This document shows positions 52,085 to 61,646 of a DNA stretch of 64,000 nt, piece after piece. The notes beneath the pieces are model-generated. The model was not told where the DNA came from. It was given only the letters and a program-made list of their open reading frames with translations, and did not search any database. The position numbers and the translations under genes were made by a program. The stretch lies in the NCBI GenBank assembly GCA_036389275.1, contig DASVQE010000048.1, positions 1-64,000 of the forward strand. Direction: 5' to 3'. Positions within the stretch are counted from its first letter, which is position 1; each line of letters opens with the position of its first letter. Source of the stretch: QHVT01 sp036389275 (GTDB taxonomy: Bacteria > Acidobacteriota > Thermoanaerobaculia > Gp7-AA8).

Positions 52085-52864
52085 ATGAAACGCACCCTGG
52101 TCACCCTCGGTCTGCTCCTGCTCCCGATCGTCGCGCGCGCGCAGGAAGCGCCGAAGCCGCAGATGTTTCTCGTTCACGAAGAGCTCGCGCGTCCGTCGAT
52201 GATCCCGCAGTACGAGTCGGCGCTGCGCGACATCCTGGCCGCGCTCACCGAGAAGAAAGCCGATCCGGCCGTCTTCGGCATGCGCCTCTACATGACGCCC
52301 GAGTTCCGCTATCTCTACATCGTCCCGATCGCCAACTACGGCGCGCTCGACCGCTTCAACGGCGCCTGGAAGGACATCGGCGACGCCGTCGGCAAACCGC
52401 GCTGGCAGCAACTGATGGACCGCAGCAGCGCCGCCATGGAGTCGTTCAACGAGATCGTGGTGATGCGCCGTCCCGAGCTCTCGTACATGCCGGCCACGCC
52501 GCGCGTGAAGGACGAAGAGGAAAAGTACGTCCGGATGGAGTTCTACTACCTCATCCCCGGCAAGGAGCAGGAAGCGGAAGAGGTGGCGCGCGCCTACGCG
52601 GCCACGTTCCGGCAGAAGAACATCAACGACGGCTTCACCGTCTTCACCGCGCTGAGCGGCACCGGCCTGCCGCTGCTGATCGTCACCTCCGGCGGCAAGA
52701 GCGCGGCCGACTACGCGATGGAAGATGAACGCGTCGGCGCGGCCGCCGGCGCCGAGCTGGCGGCGCTACGGATGCGCGCGGCTGCGTGCACGCGCCGCTA
52801 CGAGGTGCGCGAGGCGATGCCGCGGCCGGAGGTCTCGTACCCAATGCAGGTCGCGACGAAGTAA
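52085..52864 (+). CDS. Secreted protein of unknown function
   Basis: 259 residues, ATG preceded by GGAGG, signal peptide ending at RAQ (~20). Two similar halves can be seen: MFLVHEELARPSMIPQYESALRDIL ... LYIVPIANYGALDRF and MEFYYLIPGKEQEAEEVARAYAATF ... LLIVTSGGKSAADY. This suggests a duplicated ferredoxin-like/NIPSNAP-type domain. No catalytic motif. It precedes the Lys-rich micro-ORF by 21 bases on the same strand. Confidence 0.65.
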   Translation: MKRTLVTLGLLLLPIVARAQEAPKPQMFLVHEELARPSMIPQYESALRDILAALTEKKADPAVFGMRLYMTPEFRYLYIVPIANYGALDRFNGAWKDIGDAVGKPRWQQLMDRSSAAMESFNEIVVMRRPELSYMPATPRVKDEEEKYVRMEFYYLIPGKEQEAEEVARAYAATFRQKNINDGFTVFTALSGTGLPLLIVTSGGKSAADYAMEDERVGAAAGAELAALRMRAAACTRRYEVREAMPRPEVSYPMQVATK

Positions 52865-52885
52865 ACTGAACGGCGGGAGGACGTG

Positions 52886-52960
52886 ATGGCCAAAGGCAAC
52901 AACGCGCGCAAGAAAGAAACGAAGAAGCCGAAGAAAGACGCCGGCGCCAAGAAGAAGTGA
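52886..52960 (+). CDS. 24-residue Lys-rich microprotein
   Basis: ATG at 52886 follows an excellent ribosome site (GGGAGG, 5-base spacing). The product begins MAKGNNARKKETKKPKK and ends in KKK; ten of its 24 residues are Lys. The stop overlaps the GNAT start as GTGA, so it may serve to couple translation of the acetyltransferase or may itself be a small nucleic-acid-binding peptide or acetylation substrate. The last idea is speculation. Confidence 0.6.
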   Translation: MAKGNNARKKETKKPKKDAGAKKK

Positions 52961-53484
52961 CGTTCCGCCTCGAAACCGAGCGCCTGGTCATCCGGCCGTG
53001 GGTGCCGGAAGACCGGGCCGCTTTTCACGCGCTCACCCTCGATCCCGAGACCATGCATCACGTGCATGGGCGGCAGCCGTACAGCGAGGACGAAGTCGAG
53101 GAGTGGTTCACCCGTCAGGCGCGGCAGCTCGCGGAGCACGACGTCTGCATGGGTGCGATGGTCGAGAAAGCGACCGGCCGCATCATCGGCGTGGCCGGTA
53201 CGCAGCCGCTCGGCACGACCGGCGATCTCGAGATCGGCTGGTGGCTGGCCAGCGACGTCTGGGGCCGCGGCTTTGCCACCGAGGCCGGACGTGCGGCCAT
53301 GCATCACGTGCTCGATACCTTGCAGCGACCTAAAGTCGTTGCGGTAATCAGTCCTGAAAATTACCCATCAAAAAGAGTGGTTGCGCGGCTGGGCATGGAG
53401 TACGACCGCCGCTACACCGGCGCGGAGCTCGGCCATCGCAAGCCGGAGCTGATCCTCGATCTATATCAGCGCATGCGCGGCTGA
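52957..53484 (+). CDS. GNAT N-acetyltransferase (RimJ/RimL-like)
   Basis: 175 residues starting at GTG 52957, coupled to the microprotein stop. Typical blocks: FRLETERLVIRPWVPEDRAAF at the start, IIGVAGTQPL, DLEIGWWLASDVWGRGFATEAGRA (acetyl-CoA loop) and AVISPENYPSKRVVARLGM. The family acetylates protein N-termini or small amines. Confidence 0.88.
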   Translation: MTFRLETERLVIRPWVPEDRAAFHALTLDPETMHHVHGRQPYSEDEVEEWFTRQARQLAEHDVCMGAMVEKATGRIIGVAGTQPLGTTGDLEIGWWLASDVWGRGFATEAGRAAMHHVLDTLQRPKVVAVISPENYPSKRVVARLGMEYDRRYTGAELGHRKPELILDLYQRMRG

Positions 53485-53490
53485 CGCGCG

Positions 53491-55089
<1,599 letters not shown>

Positions 55090-55183
55090 GTGCGCCGTTG
55101 AACAGGGGAGGTGCGGAATATCATTTCGCGAACAGCGTTAACGGCAGGACAACCCCGTCTCAAAATAACTAATGGAGAGAGCG

Positions 55184-56095
55184 ATGACCCGACGTACGTT
55201 TGCCGCAGCGTTCGTGCTGCTCAGCCTGACTGCGACGCTGCAGGCGCAGGACGTTCAGTCCGCCGACCGAGCCAAGCGCGCCACCCTCGACTCGCGCAAG
55301 CTGGCCGCCGAGGGCGGCTATCACGCGCTGACGGACTGCCCGTCGAAGAGCATCACGCCGCCGGTCACCATCAACGGCGTGATCACCACCGCCACCTGCA
55401 AGGACTTTCTCGACTCATACGAAGACGTCTACGCGGTGACGGTGCGCGCCGGCCAGACCATCGACATCGACTATTCGTCCCGCGCGTACGAGGTCTTCCT
55501 CTACATGTACCTCGGCAACGGCACGTCGGCGAACGTCACCTACGTCTCGCACCTGAGCACCTCCGGCACCAGCCGCCAGCGCATCCATCACACCTTCGCC
55601 AGCGCCGGCACGTACTACATCGAGGCGGGCACGCTCTTCAGCGTCACCAGCTCGCAGCCGCACACCGGCGCGTACACGCTGACGGCCACGCTCGACGGCA
55701 ACAGCGGCAACAGCACCTGCATCGCCAACGCCACCACGGCCTGCCTGCTCGACAACCGCTTCAAAGCCACGCTCAAGTACCGCGGCGCCTTCGACAACAA
55801 CGCCGCCGACACGAACGCGTCGGTCAAGAACGTGACCGGCTTCGGCAGCTCGACCAGCGAGACGGTCTTCTTCTACTTCAACAGCGAGAACAACATCGAG
55901 ATGCTGGTGAAGCTGCTCGACCAGGGCAATACGAACGGGAGCGGCCAGCCGACCATCGCCGTGCTGTTCGGCTCGTCGACGCCGCTGCGCGCCGAGCTGA
56001 CCGTGACCGACACGAAGACCGGAGCCGCGAAGACGTACGTCAGCGAGTTCGGCAAGATGCAGGGCACCACCGACTTTACGGCCTTCGTGAAGTAG
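55184..56095 (+). CDS. Secreted PPC-like protein with conserved C-terminal domain (paralog 1)
   Basis: 303 residues from ATG at 55184, preceded by GGAGAG; ATG at 55172 is an alternative. Signal peptide ends at LQAQ (~22). Residues ~55-175 resemble bacterial pre-peptidase domains (DVYAVTVRAGQTIDIDYSS, GTYYIEAGT, GAYTLTATL). Residues ~180-303 are a domain shared with the next gene (CLLDNRFKATLKYRG, SETVFFYFNS, NNIEMLVKLLDQ, LTVTDTKTG, FTAFVK). Domains of this kind are common in acidobacterial secreted proteins. Confidence 0.7.
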   Translation: MTRRTFAAAFVLLSLTATLQAQDVQSADRAKRATLDSRKLAAEGGYHALTDCPSKSITPPVTINGVITTATCKDFLDSYEDVYAVTVRAGQTIDIDYSSRAYEVFLYMYLGNGTSANVTYVSHLSTSGTSRQRIHHTFASAGTYYIEAGTLFSVTSSQPHTGAYTLTATLDGNSGNSTCIANATTACLLDNRFKATLKYRGAFDNNAADTNASVKNVTGFGSSTSETVFFYFNSENNIEMLVKLLDQGNTNGSGQPTIAVLFGSSTPLRAELTVTDTKTGAAKTYVSEFGKMQGTTDFTAFVK

Positions 56096-56122
56096 GGAAC
56101 TGCGGGATTGCTGTGATCCGGA

Positions 56123-56150
56123 CGGGCGGCTTAGGCCGCCCGTTTGCTTT
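56123..56150 (+). terminator. Rho-independent terminator
   Basis: CGGGCGGC-TTAG-GCCGCCCG forms a perfect 8-base-pair stem with a tetraloop, followed by TTTGCTTT. It separates the two secreted paralogs, which are therefore transcribed at least partly apart. Confidence 0.88.
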
Positions 56151-56160
56151 ACACACGGCC

Positions 56161-57000
56161 ATGAAACCGACGAAATGGCTGGCCGCGGTCGCCCTCTTCT
56201 TCGCCCCGTTCGCCGCGCACGCGCAACTGACGCAGAGGCCCGTGTCGAATACGCACGAGTGCTATTACCACGACGCCTTCTGCAACTCGACCACGACCGA
56301 CACGGTCAACATCTACGGCTGCCGCACCGACGACTTTCACTATCTGAACGCGCATCAGATCCACGTGGAGGCGGGCTACACGCTCACGGTGACGCTGCAG
56401 CCGTACGGCTTCCGTCCCTTCATCGGCATCTCGGCGGTCGGTAACGACCGTTACCTGAAATCGGCGAGCGGCACGACCAGCGGACAGTCGCTCACGCTCA
56501 GCTACGTCGCGCCGTCGACGGGCGAGTACGAGATCTGGGTCGGACCGGCCACCGCGTCCGACACCGGCACGTATCAGCTGTCGGTGCTTTGCACGACCGG
56601 CTCGCCGAGCTCGGAGCCGCACTGCGTGCCCGATCAGTTCACGGCGTGCCTGCTCAACAATCGCTTCAAGGCCACGCTGAAGTATCGCGGCGTGTTCGAC
56701 AACAACCGCGCCGACACGAATGCGTCGGTGAAGACCGTCACCGGCTTCGGCAGCGCCACCAGCGAGACGGTCTTCTTCTACTTCAACAGCCCGAACAACA
56801 TCGAGATGCTGGTGAAGATGCTCGACCAGGGGAACACGAACGGCAGCGGCCAGCCGACGGTGGCGGTGCTCTACGGCTCGGCCACGCCGCTGCGCGCGGA
56901 GCTGACCATCACCGACACGAAGAACGGCACGACGCGGACGTACACGAGCGAGTTCGGCAAGATGCAGGGCGGGACCGATTTCACGGCGTTCGTGAAGTGA
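56161..57000 (+). CDS. Secreted protein with conserved C-terminal domain (paralog 2)
   Basis: 279 residues, signal peptide ending at AHAQ (~22). The N-terminal part (~25-150) differs from paralog 1: Cys-rich start (HECYYHDAFCNS) and a PPC-like beta domain (VEAGYTLTVTLQPYG, GEYEIWVGPATASDTGTYQLSV). The C-terminal ~120 residues match paralog 1 nearly position for position (CLLNNRFKATLKYRG, NNIEMLVKMLDQ, FGKMQGGTDFTAFVK), with long identical DNA runs. No ribosome site within 10 bases is clear. Its end overlaps the DinB gene by 20 bases. Confidence 0.7.
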   Translation: MKPTKWLAAVALFFAPFAAHAQLTQRPVSNTHECYYHDAFCNSTTTDTVNIYGCRTDDFHYLNAHQIHVEAGYTLTVTLQPYGFRPFIGISAVGNDRYLKSASGTTSGQSLTLSYVAPSTGEYEIWVGPATASDTGTYQLSVLCTTGSPSSEPHCVPDQFTACLLNNRFKATLKYRGVFDNNRADTNASVKTVTGFGSATSETVFFYFNSPNNIEMLVKMLDQGNTNGSGQPTVAVLYGSATPLRAELTITDTKNGTTRTYTSEFGKMQGGTDFTAFVK

Positions 57001-57505
57001 GGCGGATGCGCTCCAACTGCCCGAGGTGGGCGAGATCGTGTCCGGCCAGGAGCCGGAGCAGGTAGCCGGCCGATTCGGCGCCGCGCTCGGTGTGAATGCC
57101 GACGCGGCGCTGTTGCTCCGGCGTGAGTCTGCGCGCGAGCCGGAGGTTGGCGTCGCGGACGGTTTCGAATTGCGCGAGCAGCGGCTCGAGCTCGGCGTCG
57201 CGGTAGGCGAGGTTCGTTGCCCACAGCTCCTGGTCGTACGCGACGATCGGCGGGCGCTCCTCGGCCACGATCATGCGCAACCGCACGCCGATCACCAGCT
57301 CGCCGTCGGCGAGGTGATGGATCACCTCGAGCATCGACCACTTGCCTTCGCCCTCGGGACGCCGCAGCTCCGCATCGCTCACGCCGCGCGTCATCGCGCG
57401 CACGGCCGCGGGCGTCGCGGCGAGGACCTCCAGAGGATCGCGCTCGCCGAGTCGGGCGAGCAGGCCCGAAGCGTACTCGCCGGGAGCGTCGACCGGCATG
57501 CTCAT
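56981..57505 (-). CDS. DinB-family protein
   Basis: 174 residues; ATG at 57505 overlaps the PilT-like stop as ATGA. The four-helix DinB/YfiT pattern is visible with metal His residues in SMLEVIHHLADGELVIGVRLR and LLAGHDLAHLGQLERIR. Family members are metal-dependent thiol transferases or uncharacterised. Coupling to a motility ATPase gene is unexpected and may only reflect dense packing. Confidence 0.82.
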   Translation of the reverse strand: MSMPVDAPGEYASGLLARLGERDPLEVLAATPAAVRAMTRGVSDAELRRPEGEGKWSMLEVIHHLADGELVIGVRLRMIVAEERPPIVAYDQELWATNLAYRDAELEPLLAQFETVRDANLRLARRLTPEQQRRVGIHTERGAESAGYLLRLLAGHDLAHLGQLERIRLTSRTP

Positions 57506-58974
57506 GCTTCGCGCACCGCCAGCGAGATGTTGTTCGCCTTGAACATCGAGGCCAGGCCCGCTTTGTCGACCGCCTTCGCGTACGCCTCTTCGGCCGCGAC
57601 GATGCCGCGCTTGACCAGGTCGAGCAGGCTGTCGTTCATCAGGCACATGCCCGCCTTGCGCGAGGTCTGCATGATCGACGGGATCTGAAAGATCTTCGCC
57701 TCGCGGATGAGGTTCGCCACGGAAGGCGTGCCGATCAGCACCTCGAGCGCCGGCACGCGCCCGCCGCCCGTTTTCCTGCAGAGCATCTGGCTGATCACGC
57801 CCTTGAGACTGGAGGCGAGCATGACCCGGATCTGCTCCTGCCGCTCGGCGGGAAACTGATCGATGATGCGGTCGACCGTCGTCGCCGCCGACGAGGTGTG
57901 CAGCGTGCCGAAGACGAGATGTCCGGTCTCGGCGGTCTCGATGGCGATGGCGATGGTCTCGAGGTCGCGCATCTCGCCGACCAGCACGATGTCGGGATCC
58001 TCGCGCAGCGCGGCGCGCAGCGCATCCTTGAACGAGCCGGTGTGGTCGCCGACCTGCCGCTGGTTGATGAGGCACTTCTTGTTGTCGTGCACGAACTCGA
58101 TCGGGTCTTCGATGGTGATGATGTGATCGGTGCGGTGGCGGTTGATGTAGTCGATCAGCGCGCAGAGCGTGGTCGACTTGCCGGAGCCGGTCGGGCCGGT
58201 GACGAGCACGAGGCCTTTCGACAGAAAGCAGAGGTCGAGGATCTCTTTCGACAGCCCCATCTCCTCGGCCGTGATGATGCGGCTGGGGATGACGCGGAAG
58301 ACGCCGCCGATGCCCTTGCGGTCGCGAAAGAAGTTGCAGCGGAAGCGCGACACGCCTTCGAGCTCGTACGCAAAGTCGGTGTCGTTGCGGCGCTCGAACT
58401 CTTCCCGGTTTTTCTCCGGCGCGATCGGCATCAGCAGCCGCTCGATCTCGGCGGAGCTGAGCGGACGGCCGCCCGGCAGCGGCTTGATCTCGCCGTCGTG
58501 CCGCACGATCGGCGGCGCGCCGGTGCTGATGTGGAGGTCGGAGGCTTTCATCTCGAACATCTGCCGGAAGAGCGCGTCCATGGCCGCGGTCTCGCCATTC
58601 GACTCGATGTGCGGCGACTCGACGTACGACGGCGCGACGGCGACGCGGATCGGCGCGTCATTCACCGGCGCCACGCCGTCGAGGGTGAATGACACGCGCG
58701 GCACGCCGCCCGCGACCTCGGCCACCGCGCGCACGTTGCCGACTTCGCTCACCGGGATGATCCAGGTGGCGCGTCCCGCGGCGATGGCCTGCCGCGCCTC
58801 CGCCGGCATGGCCGGCGCGACGAGTTGCTGGACCAGTTGCGGCGTGACGTCGGGTCCCTGCATCTCGCGCTCGCCGGCGGCGGTGAGCACGAGGATTTTG
58901 CGTCCGGTGATCAGGCGTACTTCGCGGCCGCCGCCGGCGAATGCCTGCTTCAGAATCGTTTCGAGCGAGGCCAT
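57502..58974 (-). CDS. pilT: PilT-like type IV pilus retraction ATPase with extra N-terminal domain
   Basis: 490 residues from ATG at 58974, longer than the usual ~350. From ~130 a normal PilT is visible: ASDLHISTGAPPIVRHDGEI, TGPTGSGKST (Walker A), TIEDPIEF (Asp box), LREDPDIVLVGEMRDLET (Walker B) and GTLHTSSA (His box). The additional ~120 N-terminal residues (LETILKQAFAGGGREVRLITG, LTAAGEREMQGPDVTPQLVQQLV) follow the same strand/helix pattern as the PilT N1 domain and look like a degenerate copy of it. It drives pilus retraction at the inner membrane. Co-translated with the 148-residue gene before it and DinB after it. Confidence 0.88.
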   Translation of the reverse strand: MASLETILKQAFAGGGREVRLITGRKILVLTAAGEREMQGPDVTPQLVQQLVAPAMPAEARQAIAAGRATWIIPVSEVGNVRAVAEVAGGVPRVSFTLDGVAPVNDAPIRVAVAPSYVESPHIESNGETAAMDALFRQMFEMKASDLHISTGAPPIVRHDGEIKPLPGGRPLSSAEIERLLMPIAPEKNREEFERRNDTDFAYELEGVSRFRCNFFRDRKGIGGVFRVIPSRIITAEEMGLSKEILDLCFLSKGLVLVTGPTGSGKSTTLCALIDYINRHRTDHIITIEDPIEFVHDNKKCLINQRQVGDHTGSFKDALRAALREDPDIVLVGEMRDLETIAIAIETAETGHLVFGTLHTSSAATTVDRIIDQFPAERQEQIRVMLASSLKGVISQMLCRKTGGGRVPALEVLIGTPSVANLIREAKIFQIPSIMQTSRKAGMCLMNDSLLDLVKRGIVAAEEAYAKAVDKAGLASMFKANNISLAVREA

Positions 58975-59420
58975 CAGCCGTTCACCTCGGAGAGAAATGT
59001 GATGCGGTGCTTCTGCACGATGTGCCGCCGCCCGCCTTCGTACACGACCAGGAACAATTCCGGACGGTTCACCCAATCGAGCAGCCGCCGCGAGTGATCG
59101 GGCATGGCGATGTCGACCAGCCCTTCGACCTGCCAGTTGCCGCAAGCCACCGAGACGCGCATCGCGTTCTCCGGCGGCGTCCGCTCTTCCTCGAGCGTCA
59201 GCACGACCACGTAGCGTTTGTTGAGGATGACGGCGCGCTCGGCGCCGGCGCCGAGGAATGGAAAAAAGAGAGCGGTCTGATTGATCCACTCGTCGACGCG
59301 CATCGGTCCCTCGTGGCGCTGGGCCAGGGCCGGCACGAAGATGCGCCCGCGCATCGGGCGCTCGTCGAAGTAGCGGATGGTGGCCTCGTAAGGCACCGTC
59401 GGAACGCGGAGCTGTTCCAT
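58974..59420 (-). CDS. Hypothetical protein upstream of pilT (possibly DUF6812-like)
   Basis: 148 residues, mostly beta with no signal or membrane segment. Distinctive parts: YEATIRYFDERPMRGRIFVP, RVDEWINQTALFFPFLGAG, NKRYVVVLTLEEER and LDWVNRPELFLVVYEGGRRHIVQKHRI. The pattern of a short beta domain followed by a repeated loop recalls DUF6812-type proteins, but I am not sure. The stop shares a base with the pilT start (TGATG), so a role in pilus control is plausible. Confidence 0.6.
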   Translation of the reverse strand: MEQLRVPTVPYEATIRYFDERPMRGRIFVPALAQRHEGPMRVDEWINQTALFFPFLGAGAERAVILNKRYVVVLTLEEERTPPENAMRVSVACGNWQVEGLVDIAMPDHSRRLLDWVNRPELFLVVYEGGRRHIVQKHRITFLSEVNG

Positions 59421-59432
59421 CGGCGCAGTCTA

Positions 59433-59578
59433 TCCTGCGGCGCAGCCGCAGGATCTCCGGCTACACCGCGCTGCTGCTGCCCAGGGGCGGCGCTCGGTCC
59501 ACACGCCGGAGGCCATCGCCGCGTGCCTGGGCGACGGTGACCCGGTGTAGCCGGAGATCCTGACGCTGCGCGTCAGGA
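59433..59578. repeat. REPIN-like element: two inverted REP palindromes
   Basis: Each end is a perfect 9-base stem with a 3-base loop: TCCTGCGGC-GCA-GCCGCAGGA (59433-59453) and TCCTGACGC-TGC-GCGTCAGGA (59558-59578). Adjacent 19-base inverted repeats (59450-59468 and 59543-59561) match perfectly and contain GTAGCCGGAG. An inner 7-base inverted pair (59479-59485 and 59526-59532) is placed symmetrically, 10 bases in. Two REPs in opposite orientation with GTAG at the 5' side fit the REPIN layout mobilised by RAYT transposases. It lies between pilT-unit and tetR promoters. Confidence 0.75.
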
Positions 59579-59641
59579 TGAACTCGCACGCGCCAGACGT
59601 CACAGGACGTTGACTCAACGAATGACCGGTTCGTACGTATT

Positions 59642-59657
59642 ATGACCGTCCGGTCAT
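59642..59657. promoter_or_regulatory. Palindromic operator over the tetR start
   Basis: ATGACCG-TC-CGGTCAT is a perfect palindrome that ends on the tetR start codon. A second half-site-like ATGACCGG lies at 59622-59629. TATTAT at 59638-59643 could be the -10. TetR autorepression of the whole efflux operon is the obvious reading. Confidence 0.7.
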
Positions 59658-60285
59658 GAACAGAGCCGCAAGGGTCACGACGAGAAAAGAAGAGCCGAAA
59701 CTCTGGCAGGAGTTCAAGCGGCAGAGCATCCAGGCGGCCGTGGTGCGCTTGATGTGCCGCGAAGGCCTAGGCGCGGTGACGATGGAGCGCGTGGCGCAGG
59801 AAGTCGGCATCGCCAAGGGCACGGTCTACCTCCACTACCGCGACAAGCAGGAGCTGCTCGAGTCCGTCAAGGAGTCGTCGCTCGATCCGCTCACGCTCAA
59901 AGTCGAGCAGGTCTTCTCCAGCGCGCTCGCGCCGCGCCGCAAGCTCGAGACCTTCGCGCTCCGCTATCTCACCTATTTCGACGAGAACCGCGACCTCTTC
60001 CGCATCCTGCTCTACGAGCGCGAAGTCACGCGCGCGCAAGGCAGCCGCTACCGCCACGACCGCTACCGCCGCCTGGTCGACTCCATCGCCGCCGTGATCG
60101 GCGAAGGGATCGACGACGGCGCGTTCCGCGACGTGCCGGCGCGCAAGGCGGCGGCGATGCTGCTCGAGTCGGTGGTGGCCATCGTCAACCAGCGGCTGCT
60201 GGCGGACGAGGCCGATCCGGTCGAGGACGATGCCCGGCTCGTGGCCGACATTTTCCTGCGCGGTCTGGAGGCAAAGAAGAAGTGA
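59656..60285 (+). CDS. TetR/AcrR-family regulator of the efflux operon
   Basis: 209 residues. Helix-turn-helix at ~24-70 (IQAAVVRLMCREGLGAVTMERVAQEVGIAKGTVYLHYRDKQELL) and a helical ligand domain with FDENRDLFRILLYE. The ATG lies inside the palindromic operator, and no ribosome site precedes it. Its stop overlaps the tolC-like start as GTGA, so regulator and pump are one operon. Confidence 0.9.
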   Translation: MNRAARVTTRKEEPKLWQEFKRQSIQAAVVRLMCREGLGAVTMERVAQEVGIAKGTVYLHYRDKQELLESVKESSLDPLTLKVEQVFSSALAPRRKLETFALRYLTYFDENRDLFRILLYEREVTRAQGSRYRHDRYRRLVDSIAAVIGEGIDDGAFRDVPARKAAAMLLESVVAIVNQRLLADEADPVEDDARLVADIFLRGLEAKKK

Positions 60286-61646
60286 AGAAGTACGCGCTGC
60301 TGGCAGCCATGATTTTCGTCTCGTGCAAATCGGCCGTAGAGCCGGATTTGCGTCCTTCCACCAATCCGGCAACGCCCTGGACGCCGCCGGCCTCGCTCAA
60401 GCAGGACACCACCATCCCGCCGCCGCCGGTCGTGCCGCAGGTGCCCACGGGCAACGTCTCGCTCGAGCAGGTGCTCGACGTGGCCCTGCAGAACAATCCG
60501 CTCACGCGCGAGGCGTGGCTGCGCGCGCGCGCCGCGGAGGCAGCCCTCGGCAGCGAGCGCGCTGCGTTCCTGCCGGAGGTCGACGTGCTGGCGAACGCCG
60601 GGCGCTCGAAGTCTCCGTCCGGCTCCGCCCAGACCTCGGCCGGCGCGTCGCTGGCGCTGACCTATCTGCTGTTCGACTTCGGCGGGCGCGAGGCGCGCGT
60701 CGAGCAGGCGCGGCAGACGCTGATCGCCGCCGGCTTCCTGCACAACCAGGTCATCCAGGATGTGATCCTCCGCGTCGAGCAGGCCTACTACCAATACCTC
60801 GACGCGAATGCCTTGCTCGAGGCGCAGCGCGCCACGCTCGAGGAGCGGCGCAAGAGCCTCGACGCCGCGGAGGCGCGCCATCGCGCCGGCGTGGCCACCA
60901 TCGCCGACGTGCTGCAGGCGCGCACCGCGGTCTCGCAGGCGCAGCTCGTCTACGACACGATCGAAGGCAACGTGCGCGCGATCGAAGGCGCGCTGGCGAC
61001 GGCCATGGGCATCCCGGCCACCACGCGCTTCAACGTCGGCGTGCTGCCGCCGGAAGTGCCGGCGGAGCAGGTGGCGGAAGCGGTCGACGTGCTGATCGAG
61101 CGCGCGCAGCGCGAGCGGCCGGAGCTGGCGGCCGTGCGCGCGGAAGCGGAGCGCGCCGCGGCGCGCGTGCGCGAGGTGCGCGCCGCGTTCCTGCCGAGCG
61201 TCACCGCCTCGGCCTCGAGCGGCGTCAGCATCGCCACCGGCGGCGAGCGCACCGCGCCGTACTCCGCGATCGTCGGCCTGCGCTTTCCGCTCTTCACCGG
61301 CGGACGGAACACGTTCGACGTGCGCGAGGCGGAGCTGCAGGCGGAGCTCGCGCGCGAACAGGTGCGCGACTTCGCGCAGCAGGTCTCGCTCGACGTCTGG
61401 ACGAGCTACTACGCGCTGCGCACGGCGCGGCAGCGCCTGGCCACGAGCCGCGATCTGCTGGCCAGCGCGCAGCAGTCGGCCGACGTGGCGCGCGCGCGCT
61501 ACCGCGAAGGTCTCGGCACGATCCTCGACGTCCTGACGGCCGAGTCGGCGCTGGAGAACGCGCGGGCGCAGGAAGTCCAGGCGCGCACCGATTGGTTTCT
61601 CGCTCTCGCACAGCTCGCACATGACACCGGAAGGTTGAATCGATGA
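60282..61646 (+). CDS. TolC-family outer-membrane efflux lipoprotein
   Basis: 454 residues from GTG at 60282. Lipobox VSC puts Cys15 at the mature end, as in OprM-type channels. Pro-rich linker, then two structural repeats of the outer-membrane efflux family: VSLEQVLDVALQNNPLTREA, RVEQAYYQYLDANALLEAQ, HRAGVATIADVLQA, then RPELAAVRAEAERAAARVRE, FPLFTGGRN and YREGLGTILDVLTAESAL. Outer channel of the tripartite pump encoded downstream. Its stop overlaps the adaptor start as ATGA. Confidence 0.92.
   Translation: MKKYALLAAMIFVSCKSAVEPDLRPSTNPATPWTPPASLKQDTTIPPPPVVPQVPTGNVSLEQVLDVALQNNPLTREAWLRARAAEAALGSERAAFLPEVDVLANAGRSKSPSGSAQTSAGASLALTYLLFDFGGREARVEQARQTLIAAGFLHNQVIQDVILRVEQAYYQYLDANALLEAQRATLEERRKSLDAAEARHRAGVATIADVLQARTAVSQAQLVYDTIEGNVRAIEGALATAMGIPATTRFNVGVLPPEVPAEQVAEAVDVLIERAQRERPELAAVRAEAERAAARVREVRAAFLPSVTASASSGVSIATGGERTAPYSAIVGLRFPLFTGGRNTFDVREAELQAELAREQVRDFAQQVSLDVWTSYYALRTARQRLATSRDLLASAQQSADVARARYREGLGTILDVLTAESALENARAQEVQARTDWFLALAQLAHDTGRLNR

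Noticed and set aside
55111..56160. Plus-strand frame running into paralog 2
   Set aside because: It is the wrong frame of paralog 1 and crosses a strong terminator; paralog 2 starts at ATG 56161 with a signal peptide.
59433..59578. Riboswitch or simple terminator
   Set aside because: The nested symmetry of two complete hairpins plus shared inverted arms, without T tracts, fits a REPIN-like element better; no known riboswitch core was recognised.
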